Shown here in pieces: positions 25,149 to 33,714 of a DNA stretch of 33,714 bases. Source of the stretch: a virus; IMG/VR virus record IMGVR_UViG_3300009788_000223, positions 1 through 33,714 of that record, one strand, 5' to 3'. The position numbers and the translations under genes are program-made. How positions within the stretch are numbered: the stretch's first letter is position 1; the number at the start of each line of letters is the position of its first letter. The notes beneath the pieces were generated by a model. It searched no databases. It worked only from the letters and a program-made list of their open reading frames with translations, and was not told the origin of the DNA.

Positions 25149-26750
25149 ATGACTTTACAAAACATAACTGATATACCTAAGAGAGTGGATCAACTTCAAC
25201 GCCAATGGGCGGGTAGAAAGAAGAAATCAGAACACTGGTATAATCTAATCCGGTTGGTAAATAACTTAGCCCAGGATGGAATGGAGAGTGTGATTGGAAA
25301 CGATCCACGAACTTCATTCAACATGGCTAGTTGGCTACTTACACCTAAGACTTGGTCTTTTGCTGCTGATACTAGTGGATTAAGTGAGGTTGAGGTTCAA
25401 TCTGTAAGTGCTCTTGAGTCTATGGTTACTAGGCAAGTAAGTCAAAGTATTCGTAGGGGTAGGAATAATCTCTATGGCTCAGCTTTAAATTATGCTATCC
25501 GAATGTTTTTAGTTACAGGCTGGATTGCACTTGCATCAACTCCAGGACGTGAATGGAATATTCAAGCTTGGAACCCAATTACTGTCTATCCACACTATGA
25601 TGGTAATGGAAATATGGTAGAATTGGGTAGGAAGTATCAGCTATCTCGGGAGCAGTTTGTAATAAAAGCTCTTAGTGAAGGTTGGATTATACCAACTCAA
25701 TTAGGTGAAAAAGTCTGGGTAAGATCACTCTGGGTACAAACCTTCTTCGGAGCTTTCTTTGCCGTCTATGCAGATCAACAGGTAGTTAGACCTATGGGTG
25801 AAACTGGATTTGTTCATATCCCAGTATATTGCAACCCAGCAGGTGGATTACCAGATGATGGTAGCTTGGTAGATGAAAAATGGCGGGAAGAAGTTGGACA
25901 GAGTATTGTAGAATCTGCTATGGATTTACAGCATAACTATAATAAGATGCTCACATATATCCAGCAATTGCTTCGTGATAGTGCGAACCCTAAATGGATA
26001 GAGCGAGTCGATGGTGGCAGTGGATACTTGACTCCTGAGAATGTCACTAAGAGAGGGCAAGTATACTCTATTGGATTACAAGAAGAAATTTTTTCAGTAG
26101 GAGCGCAGCCTATACCAGTGGACCTCCGAACACATCAATTTGATCTTAGAAATCAAATAAGTAGAGCACAATTTAGTGATAGTAGTTTTGGTGAAGGTGG
26201 AGATATAGGAGTATTTGCTATGTCTCAAGCTACTGCAAGTACTAAACAAATTCTGGAACCTTTTCAAACTGGATTAACTATAGGAATGGGTGAACTTGCT
26301 ACAAAAAATACTCATGAACATATTCGTAGAAGTCAGCCTATTGGTACGCAAGAGCTACCTTTAAATCTTCCAAGTGATGTAAGCTTAGATTATAATTATG
26401 ATATTGAAATTCCAGGTGATTTCCTCCAACGGGCCAATGCTGCTAAGATTATTAACCCTGAGTTTAAACTAAGCGAAGAGACACTTATTCGATCAATGTT
26501 CCCAGAGGTAAGAGATCCATTTGAGGAAAAGGCTAGGGTTGATTCAGAGGACTCCATGCGCTCTGAGATGGCAATGGCTATTAAAGAGATTAGTGAATTT
26601 AGACGCCTTGCAGATCAAGCACATTTACTTAATAATGGTGAGGCTGAGAGATTATTAATACAAGCAGCAGATGCAAGGGAAGCTCAAATCTTAGGTAGTC
26701 CAAGTCCACAAGATCAAACATTTGATCAAATGGTACAGAGGTTAGGATAA
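25149..26750 (+). CDS. Portal protein
   Basis: This 533-residue protein starts at ATG 25149 behind AGGAG. It has the expected size and position (directly after TerL) and portal-like stretches: an N-terminal helical region 'RVDQLQRQWAGRKKKSEHWY', 'WNPITVYPHYDGNGNMVELG' in the middle, 'HIPVYCNPAGGLPDDGS', and 'MDLQHNYNKMLTYIQQLLRD', the long stem/crown helices. The C-terminal 90 residues are a helical, Glu/Gln/Ala-rich barrel-like tail. It forms the dodecameric DNA channel at one capsid vertex. The end overlaps the giant gene in TAATG. Confidence 0.85.
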   Translation: MTLQNITDIPKRVDQLQRQWAGRKKKSEHWYNLIRLVNNLAQDGMESVIGNDPRTSFNMASWLLTPKTWSFAADTSGLSEVEVQSVSALESMVTRQVSQSIRRGRNNLYGSALNYAIRMFLVTGWIALASTPGREWNIQAWNPITVYPHYDGNGNMVELGRKYQLSREQFVIKALSEGWIIPTQLGEKVWVRSLWVQTFFGAFFAVYADQQVVRPMGETGFVHIPVYCNPAGGLPDDGSLVDEKWREEVGQSIVESAMDLQHNYNKMLTYIQQLLRDSANPKWIERVDGGSGYLTPENVTKRGQVYSIGLQEEIFSVGAQPIPVDLRTHQFDLRNQISRAQFSDSSFGEGGDIGVFAMSQATASTKQILEPFQTGLTIGMGELATKNTHEHIRRSQPIGTQELPLNLPSDVSLDYNYDIEIPGDFLQRANAAKIINPEFKLSEETLIRSMFPEVRDPFEEKARVDSEDSMRSEMAMAIKEISEFRRLADQAHLLNNGEAERLLIQAADAREAQILGSPSPQDQTFDQMVQRLG

Positions 26751-29700
26751 TGACACAACCAACTCAGCCGACTCAACCTACTACTCGACCTCCTTCTCCT
26801 GTATTACCTGGTACAGTTGAGGCTTTTCAGACTCAAATTCAGCAAGAACTATCACAACAACAAGCTGAACTACTTGGTAGAGAGGAGAGTCTACAACAAC
26901 AACTTCAAGCAATACCTGAAGCAGAAAAACGAGTTGATATAGGTAGATTTTTTAAGCAATTTACTCCATCTCAAATAAAGCGTGAAGATGATGAATTTAA
27001 TTTATCCGATCTAGTTCCACGAACTTTCTTCTCCCTTACTCCTGAAGAAGAGGCTCAAGAAAAATTAAAGAATCAAATTAATCAGCAGATTGCTGAAATT
27101 AGTCAAGAGACTAGACAAATTAGTCTTAGAGCTGATTTTGCTGGAATTATTCCCGTAGCCGTCCAATCAAATCAAATTAATTCAATAGAAGAATTAGAAG
27201 AAATGTTTGGGCGTCATTTAAAAGATCCAGCTACTAGAAAAGTTGCTGTAGATGCTTTTAGAGTTACAAGGGCACAGAAACTTCGTAGAGAAAAGCCTCC
27301 ATTAACTGCTCAAGAATCATTAGAACAACTTGGTAGTACTCGAAGAAGTACAATCTTTGGTGTAGGTGGATTATCTAGTACAGCATTAGCTTCTTTACTC
27401 ATTGATCTTAGAGGAGCTAATTTAATTGATCCAATAGAAGATATTCGAGAAAGTCTTGCTTTAGCTGGAACTCCTTCATCTCTTGCCCAGGAGTTTATAG
27501 ATGAAGCTAATAATTTTGTACCTAATAAAGTCCTTGAAATGGACGCAGCAGAATTAAGGTATCTTGCGTGGCAAAATTCAGTTATGGCTGATATTGATAA
27601 GGGAGAATTTGATAAAGTACTTGAACAACATAGAAACGGAATAAAGCCTTGGGATAATCCAGGACTGTATTTAAGTATACCCTGGAACTTTTTAGAAAAA
27701 CATTACTATAAACCCCAAGGTGGATTGTTAACATCCTTACTTCAACAAGCTGGTGGTATAGGTGGACTTGTTGGTACTAATCAATTTATTGATCCAGAGG
27801 CAGCTGGTAATACCGCAGTAGATAAATTCTTTGGTATTGATAAGAAAAGTGCTGAGGAGTTTAATGATTTATTTGAAAAGCATAAAGCAGATGGATTAAA
27901 TGGGTATCAAGCATATGGTGCTGCATTTGATGCAACTGATACTAATGGATTTGCTAAATTTATAATTGAGATGCTTGGTGATCCTACTACTTATATTGGT
28001 TTTGGCTTGTATCCGCATATTTTTAGAGGTGTACCGCTACTTGGTCGTAGTGTAATGCTTATGGAAAAAGCGTGGATGAGAACTTGGGAGCTTCCATTTA
28101 TAGGTATACAGAAAGGTGCTGGATTAATTACACGAACTCCTGGAGCTATAGCTGCTAAGAACTCAATTGATAACCTTAAAATATTTAAAAAATATAATGA
28201 TATTGCAGAACCTCGTGGTGTACCTTATGAACAAATGAGTGTAAGTAGTATTAAAGAAAATATGCGTGTAGGGTTGAGTCACTTAAATGCTCATCCTGAT
28301 AGTAATAATGAAATGGCTAATGCATCAAGAATACTTTTAGATGTTCCTATATTGCATCCAAACCAAGCTAGAAAGTTAGCTGCTGATTTAGGTACTACAT
28401 TTGATCAACCAAATATATTCTCTGATGAAATAGATGTCTTTGATATACTGGCATCCGATACTGATGTAATTATGCATAGATTTAGGATGTTAGAAACACT
28501 TAATCAAAGTAATACAAAACAATTTGTTGATACAATACATTCGTTATATGAGGTTACTGATACTCCAAGAAGTAGGAAAATTATAGAAGATTTTATTAAG
28601 GATTCACGCGAAGATGCTAGAGTTGCATTTAATTCTGTACTTAATCAAAATAGTAGGAAAGAAATAACTACAGCATTTTTAAATCGTCGTAAGATAGTAA
28701 CAGAAGCTAATCAGCTTAATCCCATATCAAAATATCGTAGCCGTACTGCAATGGTTATGGGTAGTTTAATGACTAATAAAGCAAGTAGATTACCTCTTAG
28801 TCATATAGCTGGCGCTTTTATGTTAATGAATAAAGTGTCCTATGTAGGTAGTCGAATGTATCTAATGTCTACCTTTTACTCACCATTTAACCTATTAGAA
28901 ACAGTAGTAAAAAGTATGCTAATGAACATTAATCCAGGTCGAGATAAAGGGTCTAAAGCACTTCAAGGTGTATCAACTCAAATGGAACTTCCACTTCTAT
29001 TCTCTCAAGCAGATGCATTTGTAACTCAACTTGCTCCAATAGAAACTACTGGTCGTATGGTTAGTGCAAGAGCAGAAGGTAGTGCGAATAGATTTAAACG
29101 GATAATGAAAAGTGAAGCTAATATATTTGTAAAAGGTTTTCAGCTTACAGAAGAATTATTTACTAAAACTGGTGCCGGTGTTAACTTAGAGATGAATGCA
29201 AATATCCTTTATAAACTAGTTACTCGTTGGATGTTTGAAGGTGATGCAACTACTACTATAGCAAATCGAGTTATAAATAATGATTTAGTAGGTGAGTTTA
29301 GAAACCAACTCTTACGTAGTAATACAATGAAACCAGAGATAGTTGAACAGTTTACAGATGAAGCCTTACGTCGTGTTTTACAGGATGTTAATAGTTTATC
29401 TTCTCTTACAGATACCTTCACTTTAGGTCATATACATGCAGGTAAAGTACAGGAGATAGTTAGTAAATATCTTACTACTGTTGGTCCTGAGATGCAAAAT
29501 TATCTAACCGACCTTGCTATTGAAGGTAGGTTATTCCCAATGCTGCTTGATAATAGTCTAGATCAAATTATGAAAGAAAATATTATGCAACAGACTTTTG
29601 CTTCAAGTGCTGTAGCTTTAGAAAATATGCGAACTATGGTAAGTGATGTTATTAATATTTCGGCAGATGATATTAATACATTAGAATTTCAGATTCGTAC

Positions 29701-32485
29701 ATTAGAAGAACTTAATGACTATACAGGACACGCAGTCTCTCAGCAAATGAAAGCAGGTCAAGCATATACTCGTGACTTTACTAACTTAAGAAAAAAGAAT
29801 GATCAATGGGAACATATTTGGGATAATATTGTGTTTCCTCTTATGGAGGAAGGCCAAAAGAGTGCTAAAATAATAGTAGATAAACTTAAAAATGACTTGC
29901 GTACTAAAGGATATAATATTTCTGACTTAGTACGTAATCAATATGATGAATTAATTCAAACTAATCTTGATCGTATTGAATTAATTATAGCTGCTAGGGA
30001 AGATGTTCAAAGATTTACTGCACGTATGTTAAGAGAGAGGGATAATAAAGAAACAGGTATTATGGTTCAAATTAGTAGAGGTGGAGGAAAACCTAATATA
30101 GATCATCCAAGAATACGTGATTGGTGGGAGAGGTTTCATACTGGTCGATCACAAATTTGGGATGAATCAGAAGTTAAGATAGCTGATAATGCTGGTAAGA
30201 TGGCACAGCAAGCTGGTGATCTAGATGCAAGGTCTCTTCCAGGAGCTAGAGATGTGAGTAGTAGACCATTAATACTTGCTGATGTTTCATATTTATATCA
30301 ATCAACTCCTGATGGTATTACTAATGGATTATATCTTCCTCATCTTATGATGATGAGACCTAGAACTGATTTTATTGGTCGTGTACATGCTCAAGCTCAA
30401 CGTGTGTCAAGTCAAGCTCCAGGAGAAACTGCTGATAGTTTTGGTTATTCAGTGGAACGATTAGGTCAACTCTACGATGATCAAATTGGAAAAATGAAAG
30501 TGAGTAAAGCAGTTACTGAATATAGTAGTCCAAGACTTGCAGAATGGAATGGTGCACGAGAAGAATTACTTGCTTTAGGTCAAAGTAAAGATTTATTAAT
30601 TAGTGATGATTCTGTTGATGTAATTAAACAAGCTGCAAATGATTTATCAGAAAGAATTCGTAATGATGATATAGCTAAGGAAGTCTTTCAACCATCATGG
30701 GTAGATAAGCGTAAGCAATCTTATGATCGTGCAGTTCAGGAATATAACTTAAACTTCCCAGTATATGGAGAGGATAATGTAGTTAATGCAGGGTTGAAAT
30801 TTATCTTCCCATTCTGGACATATGAGGCCCATAGACTTAACTACTTACCTAAAACTATAGGACAGCATCCAGGACTATTCCATGCATGGGGTAATTATCA
30901 AAATGATACTGATCGTGGATACTTTAACCTTCCAGGAACATCACTTCAAGTAAATCCTCTACGTAATGGAGTAGGTATGGGAGGTATGTTTTCTGCCTTA
31001 AATCGAGATTTCCCAGAATTTCATGATCAGCTTCCTGCATTAGCAAATACTCTTGATCAATTAGGTAAATATGGATTTTATCCTAATGCCTTAATCTCCG
31101 CAGGGATGTCTAGTAAGTATGCAAATCGTGCTAATATTTGGGAAGTTGGGGAGATTATGCCTCCACCGATTGCAACAATAGCTGAGACTATTATAGCAAT
31201 TGATCCTGATAATGCTTTTGCTCGTGAAATTGATGAAATAATTATGCCTAGTGGATTTAAAGATTATAGAACTGCACTTCGTGTGGCTGAACAGCAAGAA
31301 GAAGGTGGTAATATAAGAGGGTTTGAACTTCTACATAAAAAACGTCTTGGTGAAACTTTTACTCCAGAAGAACAAGCTATTTGGGATAGAGGAAGACGTA
31401 AGTCAAGTATAGATTCATTATGGTTTGAGCAAGTTGGAGTATTTCGACTTCGGCCTCAAGAACTTACAGACTATAGAGAGGCAGTTAAACAAACTATTCT
31501 ACGTTATGTTCCTATTACAAGTGAGCAATATGATCAATCAAAGAAGCAGGGGTACTCTATAGGAGACTTCTACCCATTTCCACCTGAGCTAAAAGATGCT
31601 CTTAATGAACTTGAAGGGAGTAATCAATTTCGTGGACTTACTACTCACCTCCAAGAAAGTGCTGTAGGTCAGACTCTTCTAACCCAGCAATCATTCTGGC
31701 GTCAAGTAGAAGAGAGGCAAACTCTTCGACAAGACTTACGTCTAGAGAATGATATTAATTGGAAAAATCCAGGACCAAATCATATTAATCGTCGTCAGTG
31801 GGAGTTTAATAATAGTAAATTTAATACAGAAACCCAGAACTTTATTGAGGACTTAAAAGAATCAAATCGCTATAAAGATATACCAATTGATTTTGATGAT
31901 CGAGTAAAGTATGCTCAGGAGCATAATACTCGTGCTCCTATTCAAAATGGGTTAGAGGAAATTGTTGGATATTATTTTGGAAAGAATCCTGAAGATTTTA
32001 CTTTCTTTAACGATGAAATTGGTCAAGTAGTTACAGACTGGGATGGGTTTTTTAAATGGAGAGCTGGTATAGAAAATGCTGCGGGTCAAGAGTTTATTGA
32101 GCGTATACGTAAATGGGATACTCCATTACAAATCCACCGTAGAAATGATTATGAAAAATATATTCGACCTTATAAAAACCTCTGGCAAATTACTCTTGAA
32201 GAGTTTATTCCTGAAGAGCAGATATTAATTAGAAAATTCTACGCTACCACAGATGCAAATGTACGTGCTGAGATCCAGAAGGAGACTATTGGCTTAGAAG
32301 GTGATCTTCAACTTGTATCTCAATTTCAAACTACTCTCTCGGAACGTAGGAGGAGGTTACGTATAGTTGATCCAGAAATGGATGCAAGATTAGTCTTCTG
32401 GGGTGAAGGTCCGGTGAGTTTTATAAATGATACCTCAAAGCAAATCCATGATGAATTATCTATTCAATATGGTTTTCAGCCCTAA
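26750..32485 (+). CDS. Giant head-module protein, 1911 residues
   Basis: The N-terminal 20 residues are a Thr/Gln/Pro repeat (TQPTQPTQPTTRPPSPVLPG), then a Gln/Glu-rich coiled coil to about residue 60. Hydrophobic segments lie near residues 412-430 ('DPTTYIGFGLYPHIF'), 667-720 ('AMVMGSLMTNKAS', 'HIAGAFMLMNKVSYVG') and 1344-1370 ('NAGLKFIFPFWTYEAHRLNY'). The remaining regions are mostly helical and charged. No MuF, protease or peptidoglycan hydrolase motif is evident. At 1911 residues, located between portal and scaffold, it best fits an internal virion/ejection protein or polyvalent protein injected with DNA. The alternative, a tape measure, does not fit this position. It occupies 17% of the window. 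Confidence 0.6.
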   Translation: MTQPTQPTQPTTRPPSPVLPGTVEAFQTQIQQELSQQQAELLGREESLQQQLQAIPEAEKRVDIGRFFKQFTPSQIKREDDEFNLSDLVPRTFFSLTPEEEAQEKLKNQINQQIAEISQETRQISLRADFAGIIPVAVQSNQINSIEELEEMFGRHLKDPATRKVAVDAFRVTRAQKLRREKPPLTAQESLEQLGSTRRSTIFGVGGLSSTALASLLIDLRGANLIDPIEDIRESLALAGTPSSLAQEFIDEANNFVPNKVLEMDAAELRYLAWQNSVMADIDKGEFDKVLEQHRNGIKPWDNPGLYLSIPWNFLEKHYYKPQGGLLTSLLQQAGGIGGLVGTNQFIDPEAAGNTAVDKFFGIDKKSAEEFNDLFEKHKADGLNGYQAYGAAFDATDTNGFAKFIIEMLGDPTTYIGFGLYPHIFRGVPLLGRSVMLMEKAWMRTWELPFIGIQKGAGLITRTPGAIAAKNSIDNLKIFKKYNDIAEPRGVPYEQMSVSSIKENMRVGLSHLNAHPDSNNEMANASRILLDVPILHPNQARKLAADLGTTFDQPNIFSDEIDVFDILASDTDVIMHRFRMLETLNQSNTKQFVDTIHSLYEVTDTPRSRKIIEDFIKDSREDARVAFNSVLNQNSRKEITTAFLNRRKIVTEANQLNPISKYRSRTAMVMGSLMTNKASRLPLSHIAGAFMLMNKVSYVGSRMYLMSTFYSPFNLLETVVKSMLMNINPGRDKGSKALQGVSTQMELPLLFSQADAFVTQLAPIETTGRMVSARAEGSANRFKRIMKSEANIFVKGFQLTEELFTKTGAGVNLEMNANILYKLVTRWMFEGDATTTIANRVINNDLVGEFRNQLLRSNTMKPEIVEQFTDEALRRVLQDVNSLSSLTDTFTLGHIHAGKVQEIVSKYLTTVGPEMQNYLTDLAIEGRLFPMLLDNSLDQIMKENIMQQTFASSAVALENMRTMVSDVINISADDINTLEFQIRTLEELNDYTGHAVSQQMKAGQAYTRDFTNLRKKNDQWEHIWDNIVFPLMEEGQKSAKIIVDKLKNDLRTKGYNISDLVRNQYDELIQTNLDRIELIIAAREDVQRFTARMLRERDNKETGIMVQISRGGGKPNIDHPRIRDWWERFHTGRSQIWDESEVKIADNAGKMAQQAGDLDARSLPGARDVSSRPLILADVSYLYQSTPDGITNGLYLPHLMMMRPRTDFIGRVHAQAQRVSSQAPGETADSFGYSVERLGQLYDDQIGKMKVSKAVTEYSSPRLAEWNGAREELLALGQSKDLLISDDSVDVIKQAANDLSERIRNDDIAKEVFQPSWVDKRKQSYDRAVQEYNLNFPVYGEDNVVNAGLKFIFPFWTYEAHRLNYLPKTIGQHPGLFHAWGNYQNDTDRGYFNLPGTSLQVNPLRNGVGMGGMFSALNRDFPEFHDQLPALANTLDQLGKYGFYPNALISAGMSSKYANRANIWEVGEIMPPPIATIAETIIAIDPDNAFAREIDEIIMPSGFKDYRTALRVAEQQEEGGNIRGFELLHKKRLGETFTPEEQAIWDRGRRKSSIDSLWFEQVGVFRLRPQELTDYREAVKQTILRYVPITSEQYDQSKKQGYSIGDFYPFPPELKDALNELEGSNQFRGLTTHLQESAVGQTLLTQQSFWRQVEERQTLRQDLRLENDINWKNPGPNHINRRQWEFNNSKFNTETQNFIEDLKESNRYKDIPIDFDDRVKYAQEHNTRAPIQNGLEEIVGYYFGKNPEDFTFFNDEIGQVVTDWDGFFKWRAGIENAAGQEFIERIRKWDTPLQIHRRNDYEKYIRPYKNLWQITLEEFIPEEQILIRKFYATTDANVRAEIQKETIGLEGDLQLVSQFQTTLSERRRRLRIVDPEMDARLVFWGEGPVSFINDTSKQIHDELSIQYGFQP

Positions 32486-32487
32486 TA

Positions 32488-32516
32488 TTGACAATCTAAA
32501 TATATTCTGATAAGGT
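32488..32516 (+). promoter_or_regulatory. Weak candidate promoter before the scaffold gene
   Basis: TTGACA (32488-32493), 17 bp, TAAGGT (32511-32516) with TGA before the -10. The -35 is perfect but the -10 matches at only 3 of 6. The geometry to the start codon (35 bp from TTGACA to ATG) equals that at 22156/22191. Confidence 0.3.
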
Positions 32517-32522
32517 GATGTA

Positions 32523-33041
32523 ATGACTACCAATGATGGTGAACCTACAAGCCCTACCGACTCAGTTTCAACCGAAGTTACCAAATTAACAGAGCAAGTA
32601 GCTGATCTTACCAAATCTAATGAAGATTTGCGGGTAGCGAACACTCAATTTGCTAATCAAATGGGAGAACTGTCTGGTCAAGGGGATGTACTTAAAACGA
32701 TCCAATCAGAGTTAGAACAATCTAAGAATACTAACGCTACCCTGTTGAGTGAACTTGATCAGGCTAAGGCGAGTATTAAAACTTCCGAGGATACTATGAT
32801 TGCTCGGAGGCGAACTGATCTCATTACTAAATACAATCTACCGGAAGAACGTGTTAGTGGACTGGGTGACGAAGCACTTAAGGCTCTTGAGGAAACACTT
32901 CCTCATATGAAATCTGCGGTGCCTGATCCTATAACTAACAAGGGGTTGGATATTAACCCTACTCCGCCAGTTAGTACTAATAGTGAGAAAAATTCCTTAG
33001 ATCGAGCTAACGACTTAATTACTAAAATGAAATCTCGATAA
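32523..33041 (+). CDS. Scaffold-like coiled-coil protein
   Basis: This 172-residue protein is acidic and helical: residues 17-100 make a long coiled coil ('VTKLTEQVADLTKSNEDLRV', 'LEQSKNTNATLLSELDQAK'), followed by a short basic C-terminus ('DLITKMKSR'). Position directly before the major capsid gene, coiled-coil character and a disordered Pro/Asn stretch are typical of phage scaffolds. AAGGTGATG is the SD. It would guide capsid assembly and be removed later. The alternative is a general coiled-coil virion protein. Confidence 0.75.
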   Translation: MTTNDGEPTSPTDSVSTEVTKLTEQVADLTKSNEDLRVANTQFANQMGELSGQGDVLKTIQSELEQSKNTNATLLSELDQAKASIKTSEDTMIARRRTDLITKYNLPEERVSGLGDEALKALEETLPHMKSAVPDPITNKGLDINPTPPVSTNSEKNSLDRANDLITKMKSR

Positions 33042-33053
33042 TGGAGGCCAATC

Positions 33054-33714
33054 ATGGCTGATAGTGGTGGACATTGGTTAAATCTTGCCGAGGTACAGAG
33101 GTTAACTCAATCTGTACTTCTTCCTGGAGTAATGGATGAAGCTCCTAAGCGTGGTGGATTATTGGATTTCCTCCCAATTCGTCAGCAACCTGGACTGAGC
33201 TTAAAATGGAATCGATCCAATGCGCGTAGGTCTGCTACTCGTATTGCAATTGGTTCTCAGTTAACTTGGACTGATAATGTAACCTATACCCCAGTGGAAT
33301 CTGAGCTTAAAATCTTCTATGATCAGACTCCACTAAATAAATTCGTCCGTGATGTATATGATAACATTAATAACTACGAAGCTCAGCAAATGCTTGAACT
33401 ACGTACTGGTATTATTGAAACCATAGAAGATGCTCTAATATATGATGATGATGACTATAATAGTCTCCACATCGAAGGACTTCACCACTGGGCGGTAGAT
33501 CAGACCGGAACTGACGGAGATATTGATGAAGGCGAAGGTGCACTAAGCTTCATTAACCTTCGTGTTGGTCAAGACTTTATGAAGCATGGGATGGACTTCT
33601 ACCTCATGCCATTTGGACTTGTCCGATTCATTAGCCAGTTCTACCAGGAAGGTGGATCGGTCCTATCTGGAATCCAACATACTGGTAGTTTTGCTTGGCA
33701 GCCTACTGAAACGG
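33054..33714 (+). CDS. Major capsid protein, 3'-truncated
   Basis: The start ATG 33054 has GGAGG 8 bases upstream. The 220 visible residues have the order of HK97-fold capsid proteins: an N-terminal helical arm ('HWLNLAEVQRLTQSVLLPG'), 'PIRQQPGLSLKWNRSNARRS' (E-loop region), 'KFVRDVYDNINNYEAQQMLE' and 'GLHHWAVDQTG' in the P domain, then the long 'FINLRVGQDFMKHGMDFYLM' and 'FGLVRFISQFYQEGGS' segments. It shows no N-terminal signal or fused protease. The gene continues past the window end. Assignment as the major capsid protein is also supported by the scaffold-like gene before it. Confidence 0.82.
   Translation, partial: MADSGGHWLNLAEVQRLTQSVLLPGVMDEAPKRGGLLDFLPIRQQPGLSLKWNRSNARRSATRIAIGSQLTWTDNVTYTPVESELKIFYDQTPLNKFVRDVYDNINNYEAQQMLELRTGIIETIEDALIYDDDDYNSLHIEGLHHWAVDQTGTDGDIDEGEGALSFINLRVGQDFMKHGMDFYLMPFGLVRFISQFYQEGGSVLSGIQHTGSFAWQPTET

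Noticed and set aside
26750-32485. The giant protein as tail tape measure
   Set aside because: It lies between portal and scaffold, not after the tail tube genes, and lacks the continuous hydrophobic-helical pattern throughout.
1-33714. The window as a closed circle, joining the cut capsid gene to the cut gene at base 2
   Set aside because: Joining the last base to the first puts the capsid frame into a stop after eight codons and does not meet the frame open at base 2. The ends share no visible repeat.
1-33714. Alternative genetic code in which TGA or TAG is read as an amino acid
   Set aside because: Long genes end cleanly at TGA, TAG and TAA with tight overlaps to the next start. Only one gene shows an internal stop.

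Overview
The window is part of a tailed double-stranded DNA phage genome (Caudoviricetes-type). Diagnostic genes are a terminase large subunit, portal, scaffold-like protein and the start of a major capsid protein at the right end, virion or tail proteins at the left end, and a phage-type replication and recombination module between them. The DNA is AT-rich, the standard bacterial code is used (TGA and TAA both end genes), and the clearest promoters match bacterial sigma70 sites. The host cannot be named from the sequence. Nothing resembles an integrase, lysis cassette, tRNA or CRISPR array.

Layout. (1) 2-4827, + strand: the end of a virion protein, three tandem paralogous C1q/TNF-like jelly-roll proteins, and an 852-residue protein with a connector-like N-terminus and long helical repeats. 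The module ends at a rho-independent terminator (4933-4963) that lies inside a convergent minus-strand reading frame. (2) 4824-22088, - strand: a compact early region of about 50 genes with constant 1-40 bp overlaps. Recognisable genes, in transcription order from 22 kb, are a DCD/DUT-type dCTP deaminase, a winged-helix protein, an AAA_25/RepA-like helicase, a candidate ssDNA-binding protein, a Cas4/RecB-like Fe-S nuclease, a Sak4-like ATPase, an ERCC4/XPF-type nuclease with HhH, and a family A DNA polymerase with 3'-5' exonuclease. About twenty tiny Cys-rich (zinc-ribbon-like) proteins sit between them, and two free-standing HNH endonucleases interrupt the array. No primase or ligase was recognised. 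(3) 22119-22184: back-to-back divergent promoters separate early from structural transcription. (4) 22191-33714, + strand: TerS-like protein, a tiny basic protein, two small proteins, TerL, portal, a 1911-residue virion protein, scaffold and capsid (cut by the window end).

The early operon appears to be driven by promoters at 22119-22147, 21344-21372, 18747-18775 and 17052-17080. The last is a perfect TTGACA-N17-TATAAT promoter overlapped by a 19-bp inverted-repeat operator, directly downstream of a strong terminator that closes off a separately transcribed gene (17164-17793). Polymerase, helicase, Sak4-like, Cas4-like and ERCC4-like proteins form a coherent replication/recombination set. The packaging and head genes follow the usual terminase-portal-scaffold-capsid order, except for the giant protein between portal and scaffold.

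Many small genes were recovered by direct translation. Several have their true start inside a longer open frame, decided here from Shine-Dalgarno (SD) position and overlap with the upstream stop.
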